64,000 nucleotides of DNA from Buxus sempervirens (lineage: Eukaryota > Streptophyta > Magnoliopsida > Buxales > Buxaceae). How positions within the stretch are numbered: the stretch's first letter is position 1; the number at the start of each line of letters is the position of its first letter. The notes under the pieces were generated by a model. The model saw only the letters and a list, made by a program, of their open reading frames with translations. It made no database searches and had not been told where the DNA came from. The translations under genes and the position numbers were made by a program. The stretch spans positions 41,398,901-41,462,900 of the forward strand of contig OX387183.1 of NCBI GenBank assembly GCA_947561395.2. Reading direction: 5' to 3'. Shown here piece after piece: positions 45,542 to 58,140 of the stretch.

Positions 45542-48500
45542 CTAGTTGTTTTACCCGTGCTAAGCACAGAGATTTTTTCTAATAACATATTATTAATGTA
45601 AGATCCCAATTCTCTAAATCAATGTTTAAGTTGTAATTGTAATATTATAACTGACACAGGGTTTGTGTTGTGAAAGTGATCCTTCAGAGGTCTAGATTGG
45701 AATTATGAATCAGAGTCCTCAAATTAAGAAGGGACCTTAAGGTGAGTTTTAAATTGTAATTTGAAGTTTAATTAGAGTGTTGATAAACAATTGATGTTTT
45801 GTAAATATATGTTGCTGAAATTTTAATGGCATGCGAGTAAATATAATGAACTAATGGAGAAGGATAGGGATGTAATTTGCTTTAAATATAAGGGTAATTT
45901 GGGGAATGAGGAAAAATTGATAAAAACCCATCTAAAGCCAATTCGTATGAAGCATTTTTTTGGCTTTTCTCTTCTCCATCTCTTCTCAAGAACAAAACCC
46001 TAACCCTAGGAATTGGTGGGGATTTGTTGTATTTGGTTGAAGGATTCCATTCAATGGGGAAAGCATACTAGAAGCTTAAAGTGGAGTTAAGTTGCTGATT
46101 CCAAGCTTGGAGAGAAAAACAAAGCTGGAAACTTGAAGAAATCGGTATTTTGATTTCATATTTGGGTTGCTAAAGCTAAGAAGAGGGTGATTATAGTTTC
46201 AAGGTAAGCAACACCCTTCTAAATAAATCTTGATTTAGTTTTCTTGAATTTAAAATGAATTTTCGAATTTCTTTTGCTGATATAGTAAATTGGGTGATAA
46301 AATGATCTATTTTGTATATAATTGTGTTCTTTTGTTAGGGATAAGTTAAGGAAACCAAACGGTATGCTTGTTAGATGTATCATACAAATTTTGGACTCTT
46401 GAGAATGCCAATTTACTGTAGTTTTGGATGTTAGAATCTTAACAATTGAAATAGGTTCAGATTTGGGGATTTCGTAGTATAAGTGCTTTGGTTTTATAGT
46501 AGATTGGGATTGAAGATTTATTTGTGATAATTAGTGATATTAGGAGGTAATAGAGAAATCTGGGAAGTATAACAAAAATTGGTAGTTAGGAACAAGCTTT
46601 GTAAGTTTACAAATAGAAACAGTCTTGTTAACTGTTTCAAAATCGCACCATATTTCTGTCAGCATGCGAAGACATGAAAACGATGCGTAAAAATTCAAAC
46701 TAATAGCTTAAAATTTATTTTAAGGTGTTTATAATTGAATGGAGGTGATTTGGGACCGATTAGACATCAGGATTTTGCAAGAAAAATCAGGAAAGTTAGA
46801 TGGTTCTCGTCCTAGTGTGGTATAAAGCTCGTAACCACCTGTAGTAAAATTGCAATAACTCTCTCTATGAAACTTCAAATTTAATTCCGTTTGATGCGTT
46901 AGAAACTAGACTCGTAGACCTTTCTATTGGTATATGGCTCATTAGTTATTTCTTCACCAATTGAATCAGGTTTGACATTTTGTAAGGGTCAAAAACCAGA
47001 TTTGCCGTTTGACTGCATTTTTAGGAAAAGTGCATGTTAGCCCAATTTTTCATATGATTAATTTAAGGTTTGCAAATTCATTAATTAAGATTGAAATGAG
47101 ATCAGTATTATTATAAGTTGCTGTTAAATGAGTTCGCAATTTATTTTAGATGCATATGAGTATAGTATGTTATAAAATGAGATTAATGTAATGCTATGTT
47201 TGCATAAGAAAGTACTGCTTGAGTTTTCTACATGAAATGAACGACTTAAGATTAAATGTATGGAAGCATAAGGGCATAGGCCTATGATTTGAAAATGAAA
47301 TATAATCCATGGGGCAATGGCCTAGATAATTATGAATTAGTAGCCCTACGGGTTGTATTTGAGAAAGATAATTCTATTGACATGGAAATGACTATATAAA
47401 ATACAAAAGAAAATGAAAGGCATAAAATGTTAACTTAAGATGCGGATCCGTATAACTTAAGTGGTTTCACTACACGTTGATTTTATTGATTCCGGCTTGA
47501 GGCTGAGGTTCTATTGATTCAGGCGTGAGGCCAATGATTGTATTGAATTCCAGCACCAAGGGGAATCGGTGGCTGATGCCTAAGCTTCATCTAGATGCCC
47601 TACGCTAAGGGGAATCGGGTTGGATGCCTAACCTATATGAGAAACCTATAGAGCTAGATGTGGTCACGATATTTACACTTAAACTACCTAGTTAACTCTA
47701 TAAATGGAATGAGATCAAAGTGGTTGTTATTGCATAGAGTTAGCATATTTTAATCTTAGTTTCCACTGATTAATGAATGCCTTTGTAAGCATGTGCTAAA
47801 TATTATGAGTGATCTTTAATGATGTATATTGGCATGTTGCATCAGATTTTGATATAGTGCTATGAATCATGGATTTAAAAAGATATGGCATGAACTGTGA
47901 TTTTAAAAGCATGCATAGTGTTGCTTACTGGGACTTTCGTCTCATCAAACGTGGTTTATCGGTTTTGTTTTAGATCCATCGGCATCTGGAGCAAAAGCCG
48001 ATAAGGGGAAAGAGAAAGCTTTGGGATACAGAGAAGAGGACTTCTTCAGGCCTGCTAGGACTACCTAGATACATGTATATCTTATTTTGGATTTATGTAG
48101 ATAGAGAGAGAGAGAGGGATGTAAGATGCTTAGATGGCCCACTTTTGTAGAACTATGTATATAACTTTTAATGGGTTCTTTTGCTACCCTTTTCTTCATG
48201 GTACAGACCTTATTTATTTTTTTTTATAGTTGGCTTAACTGTACACATATATTATATGTTGCACCCACGTTTATCAGGTATTTTATACACTTGTTTATCG
48301 TCCATTTTCTAGGTGTTATATATGCCTTTGTTCAAAAAAAATTACTATCATGTTTATTAGGACCTGGTTAACATCCCTCAGCTAATCTTTGTCCAAAGGG
48401 ACGAGATGCGGCTTATTAGGGTGTTACAATTAATATATACTAACATATCTTTTTCCTATATTTTCTATCTTTGTTAAAATATTTTTTAAACATAAAATTA

Positions 48501-48870
48501 ACATATGTTTCATATCTTTATTAATGCAATTTTTCTTAATTGAATTCTATAAGTGGTGTCAAGATTAACCACGCCAATTATGAATTCTTTTTTGTTCGGA
48601 TCCGTCTATCATTTGGACTAAATTTTTGTTGGCAATTCACCTATGTGTTTAAATTTATTGGTGCTGTTTTATGGAAAAATTCTAAATATTTTGAAAATTA
48701 TAGAACTCCAAAAAAATAATATCCACATGGAGGTAACAAATATATATTTTAAGAAATTATTGATTTCAAATAAATATTTTGATGTTGGGCCCAAAAGGGC
48801 CATTGGAGAAGAAGGGGATGTCCTCATGAAGGAGAGAGAATGTGGTGTTTCAAGACTCTGCTTTAATATT
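45542..48870 (-). mobile_element. Helitron-like element, array copy B, split by solo LTR C4
   Basis: The minus-strand 3' end GTGCTTAGCACGGGTAAAAC plus CTAG lies at 45542-45570, with the GCTTAGC hairpin typical of plant Helitron ends. The right side (48690-48868) repeats the GGCCCAAAAGGGCCATTGGA and TCTGCTTTAATA landmarks of copies A, C and D. The middle is unlike the other copies. Confidence 0.5.
45597..48428 (+). mobile_element. Family-C solo LTR (C4) inside a Helitron-like copy
   Basis: TGTAAGATCCCAATT...TAGGGTGTTACA, 2832 bp, exact duplication ATTAA at 45592-45596 and 48429-48433. Splice donor AAG/GTAAGCAACACCC at 46204, GGGGAATCGG repeats at 47560-47620 and the TACTGGGACTTTCGTCTCAT block at about 47930 align with C1-C3. 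A clear TATA box was not found, and the palindromic word cluster is weak. Confidence 0.92.
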
Positions 48871-50356
48871 TTATTTTTAAATAATTTAAAATAACCACTA
48901 CAATGAGTAAATATAATAGTTTGACGTTTTGTTACCATGCGTAAGCACACTAGTAATTTATTTATAATCCAAGATTTTAATGGCGACAATTCCTTATGTC
49001 ATTTAATCTTTCATCGGCAGAATTCAATATTTTGTTGTTAGCTGCCAGTCCTTTTTTTTAGTGAAAATTATACAATTTTCATCCATGGTGCATTTGACGT
49101 AATTGTTCTCATTATGTGGATAAGCTGTCATTACCTAGTTTTAAGGATGGCAACCTAAACACTAACTCGCCCCTATCAGTTTGGTAGTGAGGACAAGTTA
49201 GGGTTAATTAATAGTTATTAATTACCTATTATTTAATAATTAAATAATTATTACTTAATTAAAGATTAGTATTATAGAAACATTGGGATAACACACTTAA
49301 ATTATTTAAATAAATAATAATTGTTTAACTAACTAAATTTAATTATATTATATTAGTAAAATAAATATTTAAATTCAGATATATCTAAAAATTAACTTTT
49401 CTTTTTCGTTTTCATTTTTAGTAACTATTATTATAATTCCAAGACATATCATCGGCAATCGCAACTAAGAACACAAAGATCTTTCCATGAAGAGACACCG
49501 GCAATTGCAAATTCAGCAAATTTTTTTGACAATAGAGAACTATATCTTTGATTATTAATTTAGTTAAAGATAGTTATGGGTTTCTAGGACTCTGAAAAGA
49601 TAAGGATTAATAATATAATTTTGATTTAGTTAAAAATAACATTGAAGAAAATGTATTTTTTAATTTAAAAATGTTGACAATGTATATAAATTGTTGGACG
49701 AAATATTGATTTGGCTTATAATTGAGAATGAGTATACGTATATTTAATTTAATAGTAGGTTACAACTTAGTTGCAAGACTATGAGGGCATTTTTGTAAGA
49801 AATACGTTTTAACAGTAAAATAACACAAACTCAATTGTTTTAAAAAAATTCAATTTATTTTTAAAATATATTACTGAAACCCAGTTTACTCAAACCCGTA
49901 TCCGTGTTGCACTGTTTTGTCTTGTGTTAATGTTTTTTTTTTTTCCCTTACTTTCCAATTTGAATTGAAATTTTTTTTCATTGTTAATCATATGATCTTT
50001 TGTTGTGTTCTTCAGTTTTATATTATTGTGTTTTGAATATTAGCATTATTTTGAAAAAGAGAGAAGTATATCTTTGATTGTTTTCATTATTAATTTAGTT
50101 AAAAGATAATTATGAGTTTCTAGGAATCTGAAAAGATAAGGATTAATTATATAATTTTAATTTAGTTAAAGATAATATTGGAGAAAGATATCATGTCCAC
50201 GTGGAGGTAGGATGTATGTATTTTAAGAAATTATTTATTTTAAATAAATTATTTTAAGGTGGGCCCAAAAGTGCCATTGGAGAAAGAAAGGGATGTCTAC
50301 GTGGAGGAGAGAGAAGGTGGTGTTTCTGTATTCTGCTGTAATACATATATATATGA
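48871..50356 (-). mobile_element. Helitron-like element, array copy C
   Basis: The right boundary at 50356 gives on the minus strand TCATATATATATATGTATTA, a TC start. Internal order matches copy A, including the TAACACACTTAAATTATTTA block (49290) and the GGAGAGAGAAGGTGGTGTTT block (50300). The left part lacks the hairpin and CTAG, so it abuts copy B without a clean 3' end. Confidence 0.5.
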
Positions 50357-51697
50357 TTTGTTCTTGTAACTTGGATAAGCTTTCATTATCTAGGTTTAGG
50401 GATGGCAACCAAAACCCTAAATCGCCCTCAGCAAGTTAGTAGTGAGGGCATGTTAGGTTGACCTGGTCGTATAAAAAAATAGAAAAAGTGTTTTTTTTAA
50501 ATAGAATATATCTATAACGATATATGTATATAGTTAGAATTGGAGTGGATTGGGCTAAACCCGAGCCCACCCCTAACCTGTTTTGGTAATAATGTTAACA
50601 ACAGTATTTCTGAAGTATTTATTGAACTTGGTTGTTGTTTTACGAACTTCCACGTATATAATAGTTATGTTTCTAGGATGCTTCACAACCAATGGATTAG
50701 GAGCTTGGTCGGTTGGTCCTCTTCGGTAATGTTAAAACGATGCAATGTGAAGGAAAAAGAGTGAAACAAATAATATTTAATCAACTATTTTATATATTAC
50801 ATAATTGTAAATTTAAATATCTAAGTTTAATAATTAACTATTACTTAATAATTAAATAATAATTATTTATCTCGATGATTACGTTGTGATAACGCATTTA
50901 AATTATTTAAACAAATAATTATTATTTAATTTATTAAAATATAACTATAATTATATTAGTAAAATAAATATTTAAAGTGGCACAGAAAAAGGCCACTTTA
51001 TTTAAATAATAAAATTTAATAGTAAAATAAATATTTAAATTAAGATATAGCTAAATATTAACTATTCTTTTTCGGTTTCATTATTAATAACTATTATTAA
51101 AATTCAGGATATATTATCTACTATGTTGATAATATCAAAATTTAAAATTCTTATTAATTTTTTTGGTAAATTAATTTATGGTTCTTGATTTAATTACGTT
51201 AAAGATATATATATTTATCAATATATTAACTACTATTAATTATGGTTAAGATGATTAGAAGTAAAAAATAACATGAGTTGTTAATGATATATATTAATTA
51301 ATTGCTATAAAATATAAATCTATAAACCAAAAAGGTAAGGTCAATATAATGTTAAAGATATATATTAATTAGTACTATAACATTAAATAAAAGATAAAGA
51401 TAAAGATATTAATCATTTGATTTTTTTTAAAATAGATATTAAACATAAAGATGATTTTAATTTAGTTAAAGATAACATTGGAAAAAGGGAGCATGGGAGA
51501 TAAGATATATTTCAATTTAGTTAAAGATAACAAAAAAAAATCAAATATTATCCATTTTAAGAAATTATTGATTTCAAATAAATTATTTTGATGTGGGGCC
51601 CAATAGGGCCATTGGAGAAAGAAGGGGATGCCCATGTGGAGGAGAGAGAATGTGGTATTTTTGTACTTTGCTTTACTATATATATATATATATATGA
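50357..51697 (-). mobile_element. Helitron-like element, array copy D
   Basis: The right boundary at 51697 again gives TCATATATATATAT on the minus strand, followed by AGTAAAGCAAAG. The inside has the AAAGTGGC...GCCACTTT palindrome (50977-51000), also in copy A (44378-44402), and GGGCCATTGGAGAAAGAAGG at 51607. About 240 bases at 50523-50765 look foreign to the family. Confidence 0.5.
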
Positions 51698-52020
51698 TTA
51701 GGTTCGAATCAATTCAATTTAGAACCTGATGTATGTAAGTCAAGTTTTGGTTCAGTTTAACTTATCCTTAAGCACAAGACTGAATCGAAGTAATTCACTT
51801 TGTTATTTTTGGAACAAAAGCGATAAACGCCAAACCAAACCAACCGTTTTCAATTTTACCCAACCAAAGTTGCACCCCATATAACGTGAGCCATCGCTAT
51901 AGAAATCGCGCCAAGCTAAATGTGAGACTTTCCAAAATTGACCTTTAACATTATTGTGAAGATTTATTAATAAGAGGGTATAATAGTCAAAATTGTCGCA
52001 ATTTTTTAAGAACTTAATAA
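51698..52020. repeat. R1-like or hAT-MITE-like remnant
   Basis: AATTTTACCCAACCAAAGTT followed by GCACCCC (51853-51878) is the complement of the GGGGTGCAAC...TTTGGT start of R1 copies. No second end or duplication is clear. No gene is present. Confidence 0.4.
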
Positions 52021-52049
52021 TCAGTTGCGATTCCCTCTCTCCTTTACCT

Positions 52050-52089
52050 CTTTCTTCCCATGTGCAGTACGGCACATGCACCCTGCTAG
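52050..52089 (+). mobile_element. Helitron 3' terminus (plus strand)
   Basis: CAGTACGGCACATGCACCCT then GCTAG/T, ending at 52089. The complement of 52390-52420 gives the same end (AGTACTGCACGTGCACCCTG then CTAG). The matching 5' TC end was not located. Confidence 0.5.
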
Positions 52090-52389
52090 TCGGCAATATT
52101 AAGGATGAGAGGGACCATCGTCAAGGACACCCACTTCCATGTACCTTTTCATTCTCTGTTAGCAAACACTTGCACTTGCATTTGCGTAGGCTGACCTTGA
52201 TGCTAGGATCCAGAGGCTTATAATAAGTAGGGTACACATTACTCATTTAATATATGTTGATAATGTGTACATTTTTTGAGAGAGCTAGGATCAATGAGTG
52301 TAATGTCAATGCTCGATTCTTCACAAATTTTATGTGGAATTGGGTCACAGTATATTTTTTGATAAATCCAATCTTTATTTAGACATAAA

Positions 52390-52420
52390 CTAGCAGGGTG
52401 CACGTGCAGTACTACACGTG
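52390..52420 (-). mobile_element. Helitron 3' terminus (minus strand)
   Basis: CTAGCAGGGTGCACGTGCAG at 52390 is the reverse complement of a Helitron 3' end with a GTGCAC palindrome and CTAG. The element would extend to the right; its 5' end was not located. Confidence 0.5.
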
Positions 52421-52529
52421 TGTAGAAGGGAAGGAACGAATGGAGACAATATGGGAGGGAACGGTTGCAAAATTGAATGTTAGGATTTGAAAATTTTGAA
52501 GCAGTTTGGACAATTGTCAAAAACACAGT

Positions 52530-53660
52530 TTAGATTCTAACAACACCTAGAGGGGGTGAATAGGTGTAAACGATTGTGGAATAAAATTTCTACTAATTAA
52601 AGACATGTCTTAATTAATAGGCATGCACAAGCCTTAGTCAAATAGCAACAATATGATATCCAAGGTCACTCAAAATTGCAAATAAGAAGAATTAGTAAAT
52701 AAGACAACACTAGCAATTTTGGTGACGAAGGGAAAACTCTAAGAGAACTCTCAAAGAGAAAAACCCTCCGAGCGATCAGGAGCCACCTCAGAAAATTTCA
52801 CTATAAGAAGAAGACAGACAGTGGTTCAGACGACCCAACACAGACTCTGACTCATAGTGTAAGTATCCAAAGAACTCTTTAGATTTGCAACATTGCACTG
52901 ATCCAAAACTCTAAATATCTTCTTTGTGAAGTGCCAAACGAACTCGCTCAGCAACCTTAGGAACTCCAAAGAGCAAACTCTCCAACTCGGAACTCTAAGG
53001 TAAGAGAAGAAGGAAGAAAAGAAGCATTGATGGCTCAAAGGTAGAAAAGAAGGAGAGAAGTTTCTCTTCTTCACACACCACGATTAGGGTTCCAAAAACA
53101 ATTTAAGTAAGTCTATTGGAATGTCTTAAGAATCCTTATATAGGTTAGGAAGAAGTCCAGAAGGAATTAGAATTAAATTAGAAAAGTTTAGAATTTTATA
53201 AGTGAATTTACGTCTCGATCGTTCGAATGGTCTCGAACGCAGCTCTCATGTTCGTTACGTAAAAACAACTTATAACATGTCATTCGAACACGGCTCTCAT
53301 GCTAGGTTAAACACAAGTGATCGTTCGAACGTCGGCTCTCACGATCTCAAACGCTACTCTTGGGTTTGTTTATGATAACTACTGTACCTGTAGCGTATGA
53401 ATGACCACTCTCACGATCTCGAACGCTACTCTTGGGTTTGTCTGAGATAAGCTCTTCACCTGTGGAATTCAAACGGTGCATCAAACTCTCTCTAACTTCA
53501 ATCATAAATTTTTTTATTTGACTCCGATTTTGATGCCGTTTGAACCGTGACTTCTATAACCTATCCTTATCAACTTAAACACATTGACCACATATTTTTG
53601 GACACGGAATTAAGCCAAACTAAAATATTAAACCTAAAAAATTGTATCCTTTTATTAATA
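52530..53660 (-). repeat. Copia-like LTR remnant (E2) with palindromic words
   Basis: The CACCTAGAGGGGGTGAATAG block at 52542 is common in plant LTR elements. On the minus strand a TATA-like CCTATATAAGG (53137-53147) is followed by a leader with CCCTAATCG and CTTACCTTAGAG. Upstream of that TATA box lie GATCGTTCGAA words at 53217-53228 and 53319-53335 and CTCGAACGC words up to 53450. Ends are not defined. Confidence 0.45.
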
Positions 53661-53965
53661 TAAATCTTCTTAATAGTGTATAAGGGTTCTTTTGGAAAGC
53701 TACGCATTTTGTTCGGCACGATACCCAAGGGGCCTCTTCTCGTTATATATAATATAGATATAGATGTTGATTGCCAAATCCGTGTTTCTATAAGTAAAGA
53801 GTTCAGTGTTTCTTGGGAAAAAGGGATTTTGGTCTACAGAACCAAGAGAATCAATGGAGCTCACTTGAAGGAGCTAATGGAGATGAAGATGGAAAGATCT
53901 TTTTTGGTAGGTGAAGATGGAAAGATCTTGAAGACCCTAAATCATGAACAGTGAATTTATGTCAA

Positions 53966-54186
53966 CTAGGGGACTGCATGTGCTACACGCTTAGCAAAAT
54001 CCTAATTTGCAAATATTTTTGTGGGGCCCACTTAGAAAAACACCCAACCATATCATTCCATTTTGTTAGTTATACTTATATGGCATAATAAATCTATAAA
54101 ATAAGGAAAAGCTGAAGGACAATTTGGGCATATATTTTCAGGCTAGAATCTTGATAATTTCCTTTATATATTAGTATTGATATAGA
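53966..54186 (-). mobile_element. Short non-autonomous Helitron, 221 bp
   Basis: On the minus strand it starts TCTATATCAATACTAATATA and ends GCACATGCAGTCCC then CTAG, with host A before TC and host T after CTAG, as Helitron insertion requires. No target duplication is expected or seen. Confidence 0.75.
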
Positions 54187-54742
54187 TTTAATTTGATGTC
54201 GTATGCCTCTAACTAATGGCCCTTCTTTTTTATTTGTGGCTTGAACAACACATGCACACACTTCCACTTTGAATTTTTATTCAAGTATCCACAGAAGCAC
54301 ACATTGAGCACAATTTAGTTAACTTTTAATCACTTGCATGCCTTATATTCGTGTTGTTTGGTCAACACTTCCAGACACGGCTTCTCAAGCCACTTTTTTC
54401 TTTTTCCTATAAAATGGAAAGGTTGTCTGTAAACCAAGGGCTAAGAGTCACCATTATCAAGCCAAAGACTTCGAGATTCTAATTTCCTTGTCATCCCATC
54501 TTAAGGAAATCCTAGAACAATGAAAGAAAAGGCCCCAAGGTGCCACCAAAAATGCCATGGCATGGCCAACCTTGGCCCCGCAAAGTCTTCTTCAAGCACA
54601 ATCAAAGAAGTCCCAAAAAATCCCTCCGGAAAATGTAGATAAAAATCCTCTATCTGCATCATGCACTTCATACGATGCAAAAGAACATCCGGTACAGAAG
54701 AAGCATATGATGTATCATGCTGTGTGCACGAAACAACAAACA
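54187..54742 (+). CDS. Candidate gene start with TATA box, unknown product
   Basis: TATA-like CCTATAAAATGG at 54407 is followed by about 110 bases of unremarkable leader and ATG at 54520, opening MKEKAPRCHQKCHGMANLG with a stop after about 40 codons. A second ATG (54557) opens a frame beginning MAWPTLAPQSLLQ that runs into the Helitron at 54743. Neither is recognised. The layout resembles a plant promoter and first exon that the Helitron insertion may have truncated. Confidence 0.25.
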
Positions 54743-54943
54743 TCTATACTATTAATAAAGAGAAGAGTGGGATATTCTTTGATTTTGGCCCTCCCTTCCC
54801 CCCCCCCCCCCCCCCTCCCAAAACATTGCCCCCCACAAACAAAAGAATTCTAACCTATAACCACCACTCCTTCCACTTTTAAACTGTGGACACTTGCAAC
54901 TGTTCCTTCCCCTACGTATAGTTCTGCATGTGCACCCTACTAG
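54743..54943 (+). mobile_element. Short non-autonomous Helitron, 201 bp
   Basis: TCTATACTATTAATAAAGAG at the 5' end and TTCTGCATGTGCACCCTA then CTAG at the 3' end, between host A and host T. The 5' end closely matches the element at 62687-62902. A C run of about 17 lies at 54799-54815. Confidence 0.8.
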
Positions 54944-55019
54944 TAAAGTGTAAAGAAACCAAAAAAAAGTGTATTCTTGATAAGTTCTAGCAAATTAAAT
55001 CCTTAAAAAATTGAATAAA

Positions 55020-55435
55020 AGGTCATTTTGGATACTTCCAAAACCTTCTAAGGGTCTTGGGCTCAATTTTAAGCCCAATTTAGCAAGTGGACCTACCAAC
55101 GAGACCCACTCCTTCAAACCCACACAATGGAATAATAAAACAAATAAAAGTATAAAAACAGGCCAAACACAAAGAGGCCCAAATTGACCTGAACTGCAAG
55201 CATGCTGGAATATGCAAATTAGAAAAACTCAACCCGTCTAACTCAAAACAATTGATACCCACTAATCAGCGAAATGATCTCAGATGTTCACGAACTTCCC
55301 AAATCATAACCGAGTAATTTACACCGGACCATGGGCAGACCTTGCATATAATTGGGTAATTATTCACACCCCAACCATGAATGGTGATGACTCTCGAAAT
55401 ACCCATAATGACCGCACACCATAGTGTGCGCAAAC
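55020..55435 (+). repeat. Degraded 3' end of a family-B LTR (B6)
   Basis: CTACCAACGAGACCCACT, CACGAACTTCCCAAATCATA then ACCGAG, and GGTGATGACTCTC follow the order of the conserved 3' third of the family-B LTRs, with many substitutions, ending near GTGTGCGCA. It is older than the other copies. Confidence 0.65.
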
Positions 55436-57459
55436 CGCCCTTAATTAATTAAATTATTACTTTTATATGTTAAAAAACAGTATGTATATCATACATAAAC
55501 TATACATATTTCATTAAAAAAATATTTTTAATATATATATTCTATTTAACAAAAATACTTTTTTTTAATGAATTTTTTAATATAATCGGGTCAACCTGAC
55601 CTGCCCTTTCTAGACAACCGAGTTGTGGCGAGTTCACTAACCTCCACTCGTTGGTGCTGAAGTATAGAGATTCAACTCTTTCACGGATTAACTGAAGATA
55701 TGATTTTTTATGGAGCGGGATAGAGGGACATTATTCATGTTGCCGACCCCACTTTGGTAGGAACTGACCTATGATGATGATGATGACTTGCACATGTGCA
55801 TGTATGGAATGTTCTTAAACGTTATAATATCACCATTAATAAATACCGATGGCTTATTTGTATATCAATTCGTAACTGTTGTCTATCTGTGCATATATAC
55901 AGTGTTGCACGTGCTACCCACCAGTCAATCATTTAGATTATGTTATAAACATGCTAACCCCTCCAAACTCAAGCTATATATATCCAAACCATTCTAAATA
56001 ATAAAGGGGGAATTCAAATCCCTTGCCATATGGCTTGTGATGTGAGAAATATTTAACTGATTCTCTACTTGCTAATACAAGAGATATTTGAAATTTCCAT
56101 ATGTTTTCTGGTAACATGTTTCCAGCTTGTGTTGGCTGAACCTAACCTAACCTGATCAAAATGTGGCGTTGGCTTATGAGCCAAGCCCAGTGACTCTCGT
56201 CTTTACTAACTCTCATCACTGAAGATGAGGAATTAATGGAGGCTCAGACGCCTGGTGACTCTCTCTATTTGTTCCATCTACTCTCTATTTTCTGGATTGC
56301 AGGTTAAGCTCTCTCTGCCTCTCTCTCTCTATCAGTTTTTCTATCTGTTCTATTTCACCAATTCAGCAATTGAAAGTCCGGAATGGTTATAGCTTTGGCA
56401 CTCAATGGTTTCTGAATTGCAGGTTGAGACTGAGAAATTAAATCTCATAGTTTGTTGTCTACTCATCAGGTTTGAACCACGAGGAAAATCTAATCCTACT
56501 AGATTTCATTGTCTTGCATTATAGAACAAATTAACTTGAATATCAAAATATGTAGCTCCTTAGATTCAGATATTCTAGATTCTTTGCTTATCTAACCAGA
56601 AAAAACAAATGCTTAATTACATTAAAACACTAATAACTAGAGGTCAGCGTTAACTTGAGTTCATATCATGTCACATAAATAGGCCGGGCACTTAAATGTG
56701 GTTCAAGTATAATTTTTTCTAATGCTTTTATAATTAATGTTTATTTGATTTAAATAATGGGCCGACAAAAACAAAAGCCAAAAAAAAAAAAAAAAGAAGA
56801 GGGGAAAGGAAAGACCATCCTCAGAAAAATCAAATGGTAAAAAAAAAAAAAAAAGGATTTCAATTAATAGAAGAGAAACTCATTATGATAATTAAGTATA
56901 AAATTTTCTAATAATAATGACATAAAAATATTAAACAGAATCTTGAAAGGTTCCACTTTTCAACTTATGATAAATGGGAAATGAACCCTCTTGCCCAAAT
57001 AAACCACAATGGAATTGTTATATTGCACGAAAATTGCAATAAATACCCACTAGGTATGAATTTTAATTTCTACAAATAATGAGATTTGGTCAACCAAACG
57101 TATAGTTGAAATCCAAAACCACCAATTTCAAATCCCTCATCTGAATTCCTGTCTCTTCCAACCATACCATTAGATGATTTGATCTTCTATCTTTACAGTT
57201 ATGGTCGTTGGTATTATTACCTGCTTCTTTGATTTATGTGATACTGTGATAGCTAACCTGTGACTCAGTTTCGTTTGCCTGAATTTTATTTATCTGTTTA
57301 TGCTACTGAAACAAATGGAAGAACTTACAAGAATGTGAAAATGAACAAACAAAATTACATCAGATAAAGCTATACCAGGGGAACCCCCATGAATTTGTAG
57401 AAAATTTTACAGTGTAAAGATTTGAGAGACCTGTCTGGAACTCATACTCATCTTTCTAG
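55436..57459. other. Gene-poor flank downstream of the ATL gene
   Basis: No gene was recognised. GCACGTGCTACCCACCAGT at 55906-55924 resembles a Helitron 3' end but has CCAG in place of CTAG. A CT-rich stretch (56250-56335) repeats TCTGGATTGCAGGTT and TCTGAATTGCAGGTT (about 56292 and 56411). Poly-A runs lie at 56777 and 56839. Bases just below 57460 would be the 3' UTR of the ATL gene. Confidence 0.5.
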
Positions 57460-57939
57460 TCAATTCTGCCTCCTTGCCAAGGGAACCACCTCAGCGAGAG
57501 GCGTCGAGAGGGGAGTTGGCATTGGAGAGTTCCGGCAAACCGGACAAGTAGGGTGCAGCATCAACCATGGGTCAACGCAATTGAGATGGAAGAGGTGCCC
57601 ACAATCAGGCAGCAGCCGAAGCAGGTCAGTTTCCTTGTAATCAGCTAAGCAGATGGAGCAGCAGGTGGAAGAAGTGTCTTTGTTCTGGAGCTTGGCTTCT
57701 GAATACAGGATCTTGGGATAGCTCGTGAGGGTGGCCTCATCAAGCCCTGCTTCAATATCGGCCAAGTTCTGGTTCGGGGCCACCACAGGGGTCTGTCGAG
57801 GCATGTTCGAAGTGAGGTGGGGGCGGGTGCAGAAGTAGGAAGCCAGGCTGATGGAGACGATGAAGAAGAGAATTCCCGCAGAGAATCCAAAGGCGTAACC
57901 AAGCCCGCCAAGCCCTGCCCCTGTGGTGGTGTTGTTCAT
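57460..57939 (-). CDS. RING-H2 E3 ubiquitin ligase, ATL family (ATL67/69/70-like)
   Basis: Intact intronless frame of 159 residues from ATG at 57939. Residues 15-35 (FGFSAGILFFIVSISLASYF) form one membrane helix. The ATL GLD motif is at about residue 65 (AGLDEATLTSYP). The RING-H2 domain follows at about 95-136: CSIC, then PDCGHLFHLNCVDPWL, then HPTCPVC, with all eight zinc ligands in C3H2C3 order and the conserved Pro-x-Trp-Leu. The C-tail PTPLSTPLAEVVPLA is typical of the ATL67-70 group. Such proteins sit in endomembranes or plasma membrane and pass ubiquitin from an E2 to substrates; no substrate can be inferred. Length and lack of introns fit the family. It is the only clearly functional gene here. 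Confidence 0.96.
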   Translation of the reverse strand: MNNTTTGAGLGGLGYAFGFSAGILFFIVSISLASYFCTRPHLTSNMPRQTPVVAPNQNLADIEAGLDEATLTSYPKILYSEAKLQNKDTSSTCCSICLADYKETDLLRLLPDCGHLFHLNCVDPWLMLHPTCPVCRNSPMPTPLSTPLAEVVPLARRQN

Positions 57940-58104
57940 GGTTTAGAGGATGTTGGAACTGTGAATAAGCGTGAGAGGTGGATCAGTCTGTGGTTATAGA
58001 AGGGAGATAAGATGGAATATGAGCTGACAGAGACGAGATGGACATGGCTGTTGCGAGGTCAAAAGGTTTGGAATTTCAAAGGTGACATGAGAATGATGGA
58101 AGCT

Positions 58105-58118
58105 ATCTATATATAATA
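58105..58118 (-). promoter_or_regulatory. TATA box of the ATL gene
   Basis: The minus strand reads TTATATATAGATAG about 170 bases upstream of the ATG, giving a 5' UTR of roughly 130-140 bases. Two perfect 80 bp repeats start just 25 bases further upstream. Confidence 0.6.
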
Positions 58119-58140
58119 AATAGCAATCAGTTTTCATTGA

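Noticed and set aside
53676-53954. Frame of 92 codons starting MYKGSFGKLRILFG
   Set aside because: Not recognised; its end is made of a small GATGGAAAGATCTT duplication beside a Helitron, so it is probably chance.
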